A stretch of 64,000 bases of DNA from Polymorphum gilvum SL003B-26A1 (GCF_000192745.1 NC_015259.1:1565001-1629000); one strand, 5' to 3'; numbered from the stretch's first letter, positions 26,382 through 35,871 are shown. Notes: generated from the letters alone by a model not told the origin. A program made the numbers and translations.

Positions 26382-27365
26382 ATGGCAGAGGCGGTTACAC
26401 GGCAGGACATCCTCAATGCGCGCGAACGCCTGCGCGGCATGGCCGTGCGCACGCCGTTGCTGAGCTTTCCCGTCCTCGACGAGGCGTCAGGGCGACGCGT
26501 GTTGGTCAAGCCCGAATGCCTGCAGCGCACCGGCTCGTTCAAGTTCCGCGGCGCCTTCAACCGCCTGTCGATGATCCCCGCGGACCGGCGGGCTGCCGGC
26601 GTCGTCGCCTGTTCCTCCGGCAACCATGCCCAGGGCGTGGCAGAGGCGGCGCGCCTGCTCGGCATGCCGGCGACGATCGTGATGCCGGAGGACGCGCCGG
26701 CGATCAAGTTGGCGCGCACGCGCCGCCTCGGTGCCGAGGTGGTCACCTACCGGCGCGGCGAAGAGGACCGCGAGGCGATCGCCGCCGACCTGTGCCGGGC
26801 GTCGGGGGCAACCTTCGTGCATCCGTTCAACGATCCCGGCGTGATCGCCGGGCAGGGCACCGTGGGCCTTGAAATGGCCGAGCAGGCACGCGAGCTTGGC
26901 GTCGAGCCGGACGCTATCGTCTCCTGCACGGGCGGCGGCGGGTTGACCGGCGGCATCGCGCTTGCGCTCGAGGACGACCTGCCGGCGTGCCGCGTCTTCA
27001 CTGCCGAACCCGAAGGCTTCGACGACTATGCGCGCTCCCTTGCCGCCGGCCGCAGGCTGGAAAACGCGCGCACGGGAGGCTCGGTCTGCGACGCGATCCT
27101 GACCGAGAGGCCCGGCGAAACCGGCTTTGCCATCCTCAGCCGCCGCCGCGCCTCGGGTCTCGTCGTATCGGACCGGGAAGCGCTTGCGGCCGTCGCCTTC
27201 GCCTTCAGCGAACTCAAGCTCGTCGTCGAACCGGGCGGGGCGGTCGCGCTCGCCGCTGTGCTTGGCGGCAAGGTTCCGGCGGCGTGTTCCTGCGTTGCCC
27301 TGGTGCTGTCCGGCGGCAACGTCGATCCGCAGATGATGATGCGGGCGCTGGCGCTGGCGCTCTGA
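26382..27365 (+). CDS. threonine/serine dehydratase, PLP fold type II
   Basis: This 327-residue enzyme has the PLP lysine in GSFKFRGA (Lys54), SSGNHAQG for phosphate and substrate binding, and the glycine loop CTGGGGLTGG. It lacks the regulatory ACT domain, so it resembles catabolic threonine dehydratases and serine racemase-like proteins. It would convert threonine or serine to the 2-oxoacid and ammonia. Racemase activity cannot be excluded. The start at 26382 follows GGAGG. Confidence 0.9.
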   Translation: MAEAVTRQDILNARERLRGMAVRTPLLSFPVLDEASGRRVLVKPECLQRTGSFKFRGAFNRLSMIPADRRAAGVVACSSGNHAQGVAEAARLLGMPATIVMPEDAPAIKLARTRRLGAEVVTYRRGEEDREAIAADLCRASGATFVHPFNDPGVIAGQGTVGLEMAEQARELGVEPDAIVSCTGGGGLTGGIALALEDDLPACRVFTAEPEGFDDYARSLAAGRRLENARTGGSVCDAILTERPGETGFAILSRRRASGLVVSDREALAAVAFAFSELKLVVEPGGAVALAAVLGGKVPAACSCVALVLSGGNVDPQMMMRALALAL

Positions 27366-27384
27366 CCGCTGCCGCACTCGGAGT

Positions 27385-27620
27385 TATCTTCCTCTGCGGA
27401 ATATATGGTGCATATTTCTTATTATTTTCCCATTTCCTATTGTATGTAATTTTTGATTTTAGCTTATTTTTCACGATGTCAATTTTAATTTATATTCCAT
27501 AGCATTTACCAGATTTATTATTTATCATCCTCTAGGCTAATTTATATTACTCTGCGTCTTTCACTTTGTTCCGGCTTTTGTATTTTAAATGTCCGCTTAA
27601 CGATTCATTGAAAGAATATA
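27385..27620. other. AT-rich intergenic patch upstream of the globin-coupled receptor
   Basis: This stretch is made largely of A and T runs in an otherwise GC-rich window, within the 356-bp gap 27366-27721. No protein of recognisable kind is encoded. TTAA-N7-TTGA at 27597-27611 is close to the CtrA-binding pattern TTAA-N7-TTAA. The patch may be a curved promoter region bound by nucleoid proteins, or a remnant of acquired DNA. Confidence 0.5.
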
Positions 27621-27721
27621 CTTAAAAGCCGCCCTGTTGGGCTCGCACGGTTGGTCGCTAATATCGAAAGCAGATGTCGCTGCCGCGGTGGCCTGTGCGC
27701 GATTTTTTTTATGGAGTACGA

Positions 27722-29053
27722 ATGTCCACCCAGTCCATGGCCGACCGGTTATCCTTCCTGCAGATCGGTCGCGACGAAATGCATATTGCGAAAGAGATCT
27801 GGGCTCTGATCGAACCGGCGCTGCCGGACATTCTCAACGGCTTCTACGATCATGTCAGGCGGGTTCCGACGCTTGCCGCGATCGCCGGCGGGCAGGAAGC
27901 CCGGCTGGTCTCGGCGCAGCTGAAACACTGGAAGCAGCTGTTCTGCGGCGGTTTCGGCGAGGCTTATTACGAGAGTGCCTTGCGCATCGGACGGGCGCAT
28001 GTGCGGATCGGGCTTGAGCCGAGCTGGTACATCGGCGGCTACGGCTACATCCTGACCAAGCTGATCGGCGTGCTCGGCGCTAGGCACCGCTTCTCGGGGC
28101 CGAAGGCGGCGCGCCTGACCGGCGTGGTGACCAAGGTCGTGCTGCTGGACATGGACATGGCGATCTCGACCTACAGCGAGGCGATGATCGAGCGGGCGAT
28201 GGCGCGCGAGGAGCAGATCAAGCTCGCCGTGCGCGATTTCGACGCCGTCATGAACGGTGCGCTGCAGGCCCTCGGAAACGCTTCTGAGGCGCTTGGCCAG
28301 ACCGCCGGCGCCCTGACCGGTGTCGCGCGCGAGACGAGCGTACGGGTCGAGGCGATGGAGCGCTCGAGCGCGGAGACCTCGCGCGGCGTCCACTCCAGCG
28401 CCGCGGCGACCGAGGAGATGACCGCGTCCATTGCCGAGATCAGTCGCCAGGCAATCGCCTCGCGCACCATATCACAGGAGGCGTTGGACGGTGCGCGGCG
28501 CACCAACGAGTCGGTCCGGAGCCTGTCGGGCGCGGCGGAGACCGTCGGCTCGGTCATCGAGTTGATCTCCGACATAGCCGGGCAGACCAACCTCCTGGCG
28601 CTCAACGCCACCATCGAGGCGGCCCGCGCCGGCGAGATGGGCCGCGGCTTCGCCGTCGTGGCGGCGGAAGTGAAGGAACTGGCCAGCCAGACGACCAAGG
28701 CGACCGAGGAGATCACCGAGCAGGTGGCGGCCATCCAGAAGGCGACGCGCCAGTCGGTCGACGACATCCAGCGGATCACCGAGACCGTCGAGCAGGTCGC
28801 CCGGATCGCCTCGGAGATCGCGGCGGCGGTGGAGCAGCAGATGGCCGCGACCAGCGAGATCTCGCGCAATGTCCAGACGGCGGCTGCGGGCACGGCGACG
28901 GTGTCGCAGGAGGTCGTGGCGGTCCAGGGTGCGGTGACGGGGACGCGCGCCTCCGCCGAGCAGATCTCGACGATGTCGGCCGATCTCAGGAGCCAGGCTC
29001 ATACCCTTGGCTCTCAGGCGAAGACCTTCTTCCAGCAGGTCCTCGCCGGCTGA
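27722..29053 (+). CDS. globin-coupled methyl-accepting chemotaxis protein, HemAT-like
   Basis: This 443-residue soluble receptor has an N-terminal sensor globin (about residues 10-165). The likely proximal haem ligand is His93 in RAHVRIGL, with an aromatic pair FY (41-42) in the distal region. The C-terminal part is a cytoplasmic signalling hairpin with [18 protein letters not shown]. No membrane helix is visible. By family, it senses oxygen and controls aerotaxis. The start at 27722 follows GGAG. It lies opposite cheZ, with repeat C between the two 3' ends. Confidence 0.93.
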   Translation: MSTQSMADRLSFLQIGRDEMHIAKEIWALIEPALPDILNGFYDHVRRVPTLAAIAGGQEARLVSAQLKHWKQLFCGGFGEAYYESALRIGRAHVRIGLEPSWYIGGYGYILTKLIGVLGARHRFSGPKAARLTGVVTKVVLLDMDMAISTYSEAMIERAMAREEQIKLAVRDFDAVMNGALQALGNASEALGQTAGALTGVARETSVRVEAMERSSAETSRGVHSSAAATEEMTASIAEISRQAIASRTISQEALDGARRTNESVRSLSGAAETVGSVIELISDIAGQTNLLALNATIEAARAGEMGRGFAVVAAEVKELASQTTKATEEITEQVAAIQKATRQSVDDIQRITETVEQVARIASEIAAAVEQQMAATSEISRNVQTAAAGTATVSQEVVAVQGAVTGTRASAEQISTMSADLRSQAHTLGSQAKTFFQQVLAG

Positions 29054-29090
29054 TCCCGGCCAAGCCTCGTCGTTGCAGGGTTAAACGAAA

Positions 29091-29113
29091 GGTGCCGCAG
29101 GGGATGCGGCGCC
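29091..29113 (+). terminator. hairpin, left flank of repeat C
   Basis: GGTGCCGCA pairs with TGCGGCGCC (one G-T pair) around loop GGGGA, 37 bp after the chemoreceptor stop. It matches 20 of 23 positions with the hairpin on the other side of the repeat, including the whole loop. Confidence 0.55.
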
Positions 29114-29122
29114 CAGAGTGCC

Positions 29123-29287
29123 GACAAACTTGCAGCCTCTCCGCTGTCATTCCGGCCAAGCGGAGCGCGAGCCGGAACCGGAGAGCCACGGCGTCAACCA
29201 TCTCAACGAAGGAGACCGAGAGGCCCCCGGCTCACCGATCCGCATCTGCGCTTCGCTGCGTGCGGGATGACGCGTTTGGAGGTCGTC
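29123..29287 (+). repeat. dispersed repeat element, copy C
   Basis: This 165-bp copy begins with GACAAAC (29123-29129). It carries GTCATTCCGGCCAAGCG, GAGCCGGAACCGGAGAGCC, CCCCCGGCTCACCGATCC and GTGCGGGATGACGCG, as in copy B. The right inverted end is damaged (GGTCGTC instead of GTTTGTC). It lies between convergent genes. Confidence 0.87.
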
Positions 29288-29296
29288 GGCAGCCTC

Positions 29297-29319
29297 AGCG
29301 CCGCAGGGGATGCAGCGCC
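29297..29319 (-). terminator. hairpin, right flank of repeat C
   Basis: The sequence is GCGCCGCAGGGGATGC plus AGCGCC, followed by TTTT. It is a near copy of the left flank with the same loop. It lies 25 bp beyond the cheZ stop. Confidence 0.5.
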
Positions 29320-29344
29320 TTTTCGTCAGTCGGAAATCCGGGGC

Positions 29345-30454
29345 TCAGCTAAAAAGCGACTGGCGTTCCGCCTCGGTGAGCTGCGCGAGCGGATCGTCGT
29401 CGACAAGATCGACCGTCGCGCGTTCCTCTTCCTCCTCCCAGGCGGCATCCGCGGAGGACTCGGCGGCCTTGCCGACCAGGTCGAAAAGCTTGGCGATCTT
29501 GTCCTCGTCCATTTCTCCAGACAGGTCGAGGTCGTCGACGTCCGTGTCCTCGGACGACGGCGTCTCGTCGAAGATGGAATCGATGGTCGCCGCGTCGAGT
29601 TCCTCGCCCGGATCGAAGCCGAAGGTATCGTCGCCCGGATCGAGGCCGAGCGATGCGTCAGCGTCCGCGTCGACGGAATGCGGCTCGTCGTCGCCGATGT
29701 CGATCGAATCGAAGTCGATGTCGGCAGTCGGATCGGCTGCCGTGGCCTCTGCCCCCAGCATGTCGTCGATGTCTGTCTGGCTGACGCCCATGCCCGCCCG
29801 CTGCGGTCCGTTCAGCAGATGAGCATCCGGACGCGTGTCCACCGGACCGGCGGTTTCTTCCGCGGTGACCTCCTCGATGCCCCAGATGCCGATCATCAGG
29901 TTGATGCGGCTCTCGAGGTAGCGGAGCACCTGGACGACCTTCTGTGTGCGCTGGCCGGTCAGGTCCTGGAACGAGCAGGCCATGAAGATCTCGGTCGCCT
30001 TGGCGTCGATCTCGTCGCACACGGTCTCGTCGGCGCCGGCCTCGCGCAGGATCCACGCCTGCTCTTGGATCTTCTCGGCGGCGTTGAGGATGTCCTGGGT
30101 CGCGCCCTCGGTCTGGGTGACGATGGCATCGAGTTCGAGCGACGCGTCGGTGAAGCGGTTACCGTCCGCCTCCTCCTGCTTGATGTTGGCGATCTCGCGC
30201 TTGGTGCGCTCGATGGCCTCGTGCATGTCGGCGATGTCGAGCCGGATGCGGTCGAGATCAGGCACCGTGCGCTCGCGGCGCATGAGCCTTTCCAGCCGCC
30301 CGATCGCGTCGAGGATCGACGTCGTCTCCGAACTGCGATGCCGGCGCAGGTATTCCGCCAGGAATCGCCGCCCGCGATCGGACTCAGAAAGCGTCTGCTC
30401 GAGGGTGTTGTATTCGTTTTCCTGGATCAGGACTGGCGGTTCGCTTGATGCCAT
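29345..30454 (-). CDS. cheZ: CheZ-family phosphatase with long acidic C-terminal tail
   Basis: This 369-residue protein has a helical region and the CheZ active-site motif FMACSFQDLTGQRTQKV, with the catalytic D-x3-Q pair. Such proteins dephosphorylate CheY-P. Compared with E. coli CheZ (214 residues), it carries an extra tail of about 150 residues rich in Asp and Glu (IDFDSIDIGDD, DDLDLSGEMDEDKI). It ends in a short hydrophobic segment, TEAERQSLFS, that could dock CheY or a pole protein. The start at 30454 excludes an arginine-rich leader. Confidence 0.8.
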   Translation of the reverse strand: MASSEPPVLIQENEYNTLEQTLSESDRGRRFLAEYLRRHRSSETTSILDAIGRLERLMRRERTVPDLDRIRLDIADMHEAIERTKREIANIKQEEADGNRFTDASLELDAIVTQTEGATQDILNAAEKIQEQAWILREAGADETVCDEIDAKATEIFMACSFQDLTGQRTQKVVQVLRYLESRINLMIGIWGIEEVTAEETAGPVDTRPDAHLLNGPQRAGMGVSQTDIDDMLGAEATAADPTADIDFDSIDIGDDEPHSVDADADASLGLDPGDDTFGFDPGEELDAATIDSIFDETPSSEDTDVDDLDLSGEMDEDKIAKLFDLVGKAAESSADAAWEEEEERATVDLVDDDPLAQLTEAERQSLFS

Positions 30455-30582
30455 CGTAAATGTCTCGATGCCTTGTTCGCCACGCCGCCGTCCGCCGATT
30501 CGCCGGAGGGTCGACACTCGGACAAATGTTAAAGCCCAAAGAGTTAAGAAATTTTTGGGTTCTCAGATTTCGGACGCATTCC

Positions 30583-31791
30583 ATGCAGCAAACGGCATCC
30601 GGCCTGTCGACGCGGGTGAGCGGCCTGTTCGCCGTCCACTTCCTCGGCATGGGACTTTTCCTGCCGTTCTTTCCGCTCGTGCTTGCGGCCCGCTCCCTTT
30701 CCGTTTCGGAAATCGGTGTCATCCTGGGACTTGCGACGGCGGCCAGGATCGCGGCTGGCCCGATCCTTACCGGCCTGTCCGACCGGACCGGGCGACGGCG
30801 GCTGTCGATCCTCGGCTATTCACTCGCCGGCGTTGCCACGCTCATCCTGTTTGCAGCAACCTCAGGCTATCCGGCGACGCTTGCCGCCGTCGTCTGCCTG
30901 ATGATCTTCTGGTCCCCGATCGTGCCGCTCGCCGATGCCTATGCGCTGGACGTTGTGCGCGAGGACGGCGGCGATTACGGCCGCATGAGGCTGTGGGGGT
31001 CGATCGCCTTCATCGTCGCCAATCTGGCCGGCGGCTGGGTCATAGCGGCATGGTCGACGCTGCCGATCGTTGCCGGAATCCTGTTCTCCCTGCTTGCGAC
31101 TGGCGTGGTTGCGGCGACGCTGCCGCCAATGCACAGAGGGCAGCGGAACGAGGCGGCCGGGCAGGGCGCGAAGCCGGCCGTGTTGGCAAGGCCGTGGTTC
31201 CTGGGCGCCCTGGCCGTCATCGGTCTGCTGCAGGGAAGCCACGCGGCCTACTATGCGTTCGGCACGATCTTCTGGCGCGATACGGGGGTCGCAGAAGCCG
31301 CCATCGGCGTGCTGTGGTCGCTCGGCGTGGTCACCGAGATTGCGCTGTTCTCCTTCGCCGGTCGCCTGCCGGCGTGGATCGGTCCGATCCAGCTGCTGGC
31401 CATCGGCGCGCTGGCGGCTGTGCTGCGATGGGCCCTGTTTCCGCTCGCGGTGGCGCCGGTCCCGATGGCCGTGCTGCAGGGTCTCCACGGCCTCAGTTTC
31501 GGTGCCGTGCATCTGGGCACCGTCGGCTTCCTGTCGCAGGTGGTGCCCGCACGCTGGGCGGCGACCGGCCAGAGCCTGGCGGCGACGTCGACCGGCATCC
31601 TGATGGCGGCCGGCATGGCGGCCTGCGGCCCGCTCTATGCGGCAGCACCGGAATGGGCGTTCTGGGCCATGTCGCTATCCTCGGCGGCGGCGCTCGGCGG
31701 CCTCGCCGTCGTCAAGGGACGCATGCAGCGGGCGATGGAGGCGAAGGACGGGCCTGCGTCTCAGCCCCAGAGCGCGGGCTCCGGCGGATAG
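30583..31791 (+). CDS. MFS transporter, HcaT/LacY-like
   Basis: This 402-residue protein has twelve predicted membrane helices and the MFS loop GLSDRTGRRRLSILG between helices 2 and 3. It resembles the MFS_1-like group that includes HcaT and nucleoside or sugar symporters. The substrate is unknown. Its last 31 bp overlap the 3' end of dgcA on the opposite strand, so transcripts of both genes would be antisense at their ends. Confidence 0.87.
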   Translation: MQQTASGLSTRVSGLFAVHFLGMGLFLPFFPLVLAARSLSVSEIGVILGLATAARIAAGPILTGLSDRTGRRRLSILGYSLAGVATLILFAATSGYPATLAAVVCLMIFWSPIVPLADAYALDVVREDGGDYGRMRLWGSIAFIVANLAGGWVIAAWSTLPIVAGILFSLLATGVVAATLPPMHRGQRNEAAGQGAKPAVLARPWFLGALAVIGLLQGSHAAYYAFGTIFWRDTGVAEAAIGVLWSLGVVTEIALFSFAGRLPAWIGPIQLLAIGALAAVLRWALFPLAVAPVPMAVLQGLHGLSFGAVHLGTVGFLSQVVPARWAATGQSLAATSTGILMAAGMAACGPLYAAAPEWAFWAMSLSSAAALGGLAVVKGRMQRAMEAKDGPASQPQSAGSGG

Positions 31792-32744
31792 AGGCGGCTC
31801 GCCTCGAACCTCAGGCCGGGTTCGCGGTCGCGGCTGAGCAGGAGCGGCCCGTCGAGGTCGACGTAGTCGGCGTCCTGCGCCACCAACACTGCAGGCGCCA
31901 TGGCGAGGGAGGTGCCCAGCATGCAGCCGACCATGACCGCGAAGCCGTGCGCGCGCGCCTCTTTCGCCAGCAGCAGCGCCTCGGTCAGGCCGCCGGCCTT
32001 GTCCAGCTTGATGTTGACCGCGTCGTAGCGGATGCGCAGGGCGGAGAGATCGTCGCGTGTGTGCAGGCTTTCGTCAGCGCAGATCGTGATCGGGCGGGCG
32101 ACCGTCGCCAGCAGGCCGTCGTCGCCGCTCGGCAAGGGTTGTTCGATCAGTTCCACGCCGGCGGTGACGCAGGCGGCCATGTTGTCGGCGAAGCAGGACG
32201 GATCCCAGGCCTCGTTGGCGTCGACGATCAGGCGCGCTTGCGGCGCGGCCGCACGAACGGCGGCGATGCGCTCGACATCACCGGCACCGCCGAGCTTGAC
32301 CTTGAGCAGCGGCCTGGACGCGGCCTTGCCGGCGTCCGCGGCCATCTTCTCCGGCGTGCCGACGCTGATGGTGAAGGCTGTGGTCAGCGGTTTCAGCGAC
32401 GCGAGGCCGGCGAGGGCGGCTGCCGTGCTGGCCGCACGCTTCGCCTCCAGGTCCCACAACGCGCAGTCGAGCGCGTTGCGCGCCGCTCCGGCGGGCAGTA
32501 AGGCCTGCAGGTCGGTCCGCGTCAGGCCGGCCTCGATGAGGGGGGCCGTCGAGGCGATCTGGGCGAGCACGCCGTCGATGCTCTCGCCGTAGCGGGCGTA
32601 GGGCACGCATTCGCCGCGCCCGAGGTGCGCGCCGTCGCGGATCGTCGCCACGACGACGTCCGCATGGGTGCGGCTGCCGCGCGAGATGGCGAAGCCGCCC
32701 GCGATCTCCCAGCGTTCGTGGACGGCCTCAAGCATGCGTGTCAT
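31761..32744 (-). CDS. dgcA: N-acetyl-D-glutamate racemase, enolase superfamily
   Basis: This 327-residue protein has the enolase-superfamily barrel with catalytic lysines in LLKVKLG and NIKLDKAGG. Metal ligands appear in IVDANEAW, IEQPL and ICADES. It looks like a dipeptide epimerase but overlaps dgcN by 4 bp. In the described DgcN-DgcA pathway the pair converts D-glutamate, by N-acetylation and racemisation, into N-acetyl-L-glutamate. The pairing is the main reason for this call; L-Ala-D/L-Glu epimerase is the alternative. Confidence 0.85.
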   Translation of the reverse strand: MTRMLEAVHERWEIAGGFAISRGSRTHADVVVATIRDGAHLGRGECVPYARYGESIDGVLAQIASTAPLIEAGLTRTDLQALLPAGAARNALDCALWDLEAKRAASTAAALAGLASLKPLTTAFTISVGTPEKMAADAGKAASRPLLKVKLGGAGDVERIAAVRAAAPQARLIVDANEAWDPSCFADNMAACVTAGVELIEQPLPSGDDGLLATVARPITICADESLHTRDDLSALRIRYDAVNIKLDKAGGLTEALLLAKEARAHGFAVMVGCMLGTSLAMAPAVLVAQDADYVDLDGPLLLSRDREPGLRFEASRLYPPEPALWG

Positions 32745-33754
32745 GGCGTGCCGAACTCCGAGGCGACGCGTGCGACGATGCCGGCGACGCCGAAGCGAAC
32801 CGGATCGGTCGCCGGCAGGCCGTATTCGCTCTCCAGGCTCAGCAGGTAGGTGCGCGCCTCCGTCTCGCCGAGCGCGGCCGTGTTGACCGCGATGCCGATG
32901 CAGCGGATTGCTGGATTGGTCAGACTGCCGCAGCGGATCGTAAGGTCGACGACCTCGCGGATCGTCGGCAGGGGCGTGGCGACGCCGCGCATCGCCGTGC
33001 GGGTGGGCTCGTGGCAGACGACGAAGGCGTCCGGCTGGGCGCCGTGCAGCAGCCCGAGGCTGACGCCGGCGAAGGAGGGGTGGAACAGAGAGCCCTGGCC
33101 CTCGATGACGTCCCAGTGGCTGTCGGCGGCGGCCGGCGACAGCCATTCGACCGCGCCGGAGATGAAATCCGCAACGACCGCGTCGATGGCGACGCCGCGC
33201 CCGGAAATGAACACGCCGGTCTGGCCGGTGGCGCGGAAGTCGCAGTCGTAGCCCTGCGCGCGCATTTCCCGCTCAAGGGCCAGGGCGGTGTATTTCTTGC
33301 CGACCGAGCAGTCGGTGCCGACGGTCAGGATGCGCCTGCCGCTGCGCTTGCTGCCCTTGCCGGTGGCGAAGGTCTCACTGGTGTGGCGCACGTCGAACAG
33401 CTTGCGGCCGTTGCGCTCGGACGCCTCGCGGATGGCCGGGATCGAGCCGAGCCGGACATGCAGGCCGCTGGCGACGTCGAGGCCGGCATCCAGCGCGGCG
33501 ACGATCGAGGCGACCCAGTGGTCCGGCAGCCGCCCGCCGGCATTGACCGCGCCGACGATCATCGTCCGCACCCCTTTGGCCGCGGCTTCCGCGATGCCCA
33601 TCTCCGGCAGTCCCGCATCAGCCTGGCAGCCGGGCAGCCTGAGTTGGCCGAGACACCATTCCCTGCGCCAGTCGACCACACCGAGGGCGGTCTTCGCTGC
33701 CAGGGAGTCCGGTACGTCGCCGAGAAACATCAGATATGGGTGGGCAATATCCAT
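32741..33754 (-). CDS. dgcN: D-glutamate N-acetyltransferase DgcN
   Basis: This 337-residue DUF1611-family protein has an N-terminal alpha/beta domain and a P-loop-like segment, LTVGTDCSVGKKYTALALE. DgcN acetylates D-glutamate with acetyl-CoA in the first step of the DgcN-DgcA pathway. Translation is coupled to dgcA. No adjacent transporter or regulator gene is clearly linked, though the neighbouring MFS gene is a candidate. Confidence 0.87.
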   Translation of the reverse strand: MDIAHPYLMFLGDVPDSLAAKTALGVVDWRREWCLGQLRLPGCQADAGLPEMGIAEAAAKGVRTMIVGAVNAGGRLPDHWVASIVAALDAGLDVASGLHVRLGSIPAIREASERNGRKLFDVRHTSETFATGKGSKRSGRRILTVGTDCSVGKKYTALALEREMRAQGYDCDFRATGQTGVFISGRGVAIDAVVADFISGAVEWLSPAAADSHWDVIEGQGSLFHPSFAGVSLGLLHGAQPDAFVVCHEPTRTAMRGVATPLPTIREVVDLTIRCGSLTNPAIRCIGIAVNTAALGETEARTYLLSLESEYGLPATDPVRFGVAGIVARVASEFGTP

Positions 33755-33866
33755 GGCAGGTGTCCAGTCGCAGAAGGGGGAGGGCCGGTTCGTCTGGACG
33801 CCCAGCCTTCCTGTCAGGTATACGAGGATGTCCTTCACAGCGGCAAGGGGGCGTGCTCGTCGCGAC

Positions 33867-35012
33867 ATGGCCTTTCTGGATGAACCCACGAAGCCGGCCT
33901 GCAGGATCGGCCGCGACGGCGACCGTCTCGCCGTCGCCCTGTCCGGCGACTGGACCATCCACACCGCGATGGACGCCGAAGCCGCGCTCGGCGTGATCGA
34001 CACCTCCGACGTGGGAACGGTTCGGATCGACCTTTCGGGGATCTCCGTTCTGGACACCTCGGGCGCCTGGCTGCTCCACCGCATGCGCGGCCGGATCGAA
34101 TTCGCGGGCGTGCGGGTGATCCTGACGGGTGTGGCGCCCAAGTACGAATTGCTGCTGTCCGAGGTCGACGCCCACCACCCGCCGCCGTGGTCGCCGGAAC
34201 GGTATCGCTATTCCATCGTCAGCGTCCTGGAGACGACCGGCCGCCATGTCGTCGACGCCGGCAAGGACCTCGTGGCGATGATGCACATCCTGGGCTCGCT
34301 CAGCGTCGTGGTCGCCGGCGTCCTGTTCCGACCCGGGCGGCTGCGCGGCATATCGATCGCGGTCCAGTTCGACAAGTCGTGCATCGGCGCCGTGCCGATC
34401 ATCGCGCTGATGAGTTTCCTGATCGGCGCGATCATCGCCCAGCAGGGCGGCTTCTACCTGCGCCAGTTCGGCGCCGACCTGTTTGTCGTCGACCTCGCCG
34501 GCGTGCTGGTCCTGCGCGAGATCGGCGTGCTCTTGACCGCGATCATGGTCGCTGGCCGGTCGGGATCGGCCTTCACCGCCGAACTCGGATCGATGAAGAT
34601 GCAGGAGGAGATCGACGCCCTCCATGTCATCGGCCTGAGCGTGACCGAGGTCCTGATCCTGCCGCGCCTGTTGGCGCTGATGGTTGCCATGCCGGTGCTG
34701 ACCTTCGTCTCCGACATCGCCGCCCTGTTCGGTTCCGGCCTCGTCACCTGGTCCTACCTCGGCATCCCGCCGGCCGCCTACATGGCCCGGCTGGAGGAGG
34801 CCATCTCGTTCCAGACCTTCCTTGTCGGCATGGTCAAGGCGCCGTTCATGGCGCTGATCATCGGCCTGATCGCCTGCGTCGAGGGTCTCAAGGTCGGCGG
34901 TTCGGCCGATTCCCTCGGCCGCCATACGACCATGTCGGTGGTCAAGGCGATCTTCCTGGTCATCGTCGTCGACGGCCTGTTCGCGATTTTCTTCGCGGCG
35001 ATCGACGTCTAG
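33867..35012 (+). CDS. MlaE-type ABC permease with N-terminal STAS domain
   Basis: This 381-residue protein fuses a STAS domain (about residues 10-110, with VRIDLSGISVLDTSGAWLL) to an MlaE permease with five or six helices (IGAIIAQQGGFYLRQFGADLFV, REIGVLLTAIMVAGRSGSAF). In E. coli the STAS part is the separate protein MlaB; fused forms are common in alphaproteobacteria. It starts a four-gene operon for lipid movement between the membranes. Confidence 0.92.
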   Translation: MAFLDEPTKPACRIGRDGDRLAVALSGDWTIHTAMDAEAALGVIDTSDVGTVRIDLSGISVLDTSGAWLLHRMRGRIEFAGVRVILTGVAPKYELLLSEVDAHHPPPWSPERYRYSIVSVLETTGRHVVDAGKDLVAMMHILGSLSVVVAGVLFRPGRLRGISIAVQFDKSCIGAVPIIALMSFLIGAIIAQQGGFYLRQFGADLFVVDLAGVLVLREIGVLLTAIMVAGRSGSAFTAELGSMKMQEEIDALHVIGLSVTEVLILPRLLALMVAMPVLTFVSDIAALFGSGLVTWSYLGIPPAAYMARLEEAISFQTFLVGMVKAPFMALIIGLIACVEGLKVGGSADSLGRHTTMSVVKAIFLVIVVDGLFAIFFAAIDV

Positions 35013-35021
35013 GGTGAGGCG

Positions 35022-35861
35022 ATGGGCGCGACGCACACCATTGCCAGCCAGGCACCGGCACTCGCCGGCCAAAGGACCGACCAGCCGCCGGCACTTGCCG
35101 GCCAGAGCCGAGAGGTGATCCTTGCCGCACGCGACGTCACGGTCGGCTTCGGCTCCAAGCTGGTGCTCGAACATCTCGATCTCGACGTCTACCGCGGCGA
35201 GGTGCTCGGCTTCGTCGGCGGCTCGGGGACGGGCAAGTCGGTGCTCATGCGCGCCATCCTCGGCCTGACGCCGCGCCGGTCCGGGCGGATCGAGGTGTTC
35301 GGGCAGGATCTCGACACCGCTGCGCCGGAACAGCGCAACCAGATCGAGCGCCGCTGGGGCGTGCTGTTTCAGCAGGGCGCGCTGTTTTCGTCGCTGACGG
35401 TGAAGCAGAATATCCAGGTGCCGATGCGCGAGTACACCACGCTGTCGCAGCAATTGATGGACGAACTCGCCTGGCTGAAGCTGGAACTGGTCGGTCTGCC
35501 GCGCGATGCAGCCGACAAATACCCGTCGGAACTGTCGGGGGGCATGGTCAAGCGCGCCAGTCTGGCCCGCGCTCTTGCGCTCGATCCGGATCTGGTGTTT
35601 CTGGACGAGCCGACGTCGGGACTTGACCCGATCGGTGCGGCCGCGTTCGATGGGCTGATCGCGAAATTGCGCCAGACGCTCGGGCTGACCGTCTACATGG
35701 TCACGCACGACCTGGACAGCCTGCATTCGATCTGCGACCGGATCGCCGTTCTGGCCGAGAAGCGGGTCTTGTTGGCGGGAACGATCGACGACATGATGGC
35801 CAGCGACCATCCGTGGGTGAAGGCGTATTTTCGGGGTGAGCGCGCCCTGCGCCGGGTTTGA
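35022..35861 (+). CDS. MlaF-type ABC ATPase
   Basis: This 279-residue ATPase has Walker A (GGSGTGKSVLM), signature ELSGGMVKRASLARAL and Walker B (LVFLDEPTSGLDP), all typical of MlaF. The first 30 residues are an unusual leader with PALAGQ twice. It lies 9 bp after the permease and 10 bp before mlaD. Confidence 0.93.
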   Translation: MGATHTIASQAPALAGQRTDQPPALAGQSREVILAARDVTVGFGSKLVLEHLDLDVYRGEVLGFVGGSGTGKSVLMRAILGLTPRRSGRIEVFGQDLDTAAPEQRNQIERRWGVLFQQGALFSSLTVKQNIQVPMREYTTLSQQLMDELAWLKLELVGLPRDAADKYPSELSGGMVKRASLARALALDPDLVFLDEPTSGLDPIGAAAFDGLIAKLRQTLGLTVYMVTHDLDSLHSICDRIAVLAEKRVLLAGTIDDMMASDHPWVKAYFRGERALRRV

Positions 35862-35871
35862 AGGGGCTCTG

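Noticed and set aside
29946-32501. Plus-strand open frame of 851 codons
   Set aside because: It crosses the antisense of cheZ, another frame of the MFS gene and the antisense of dgcA. All three have solid protein evidence.
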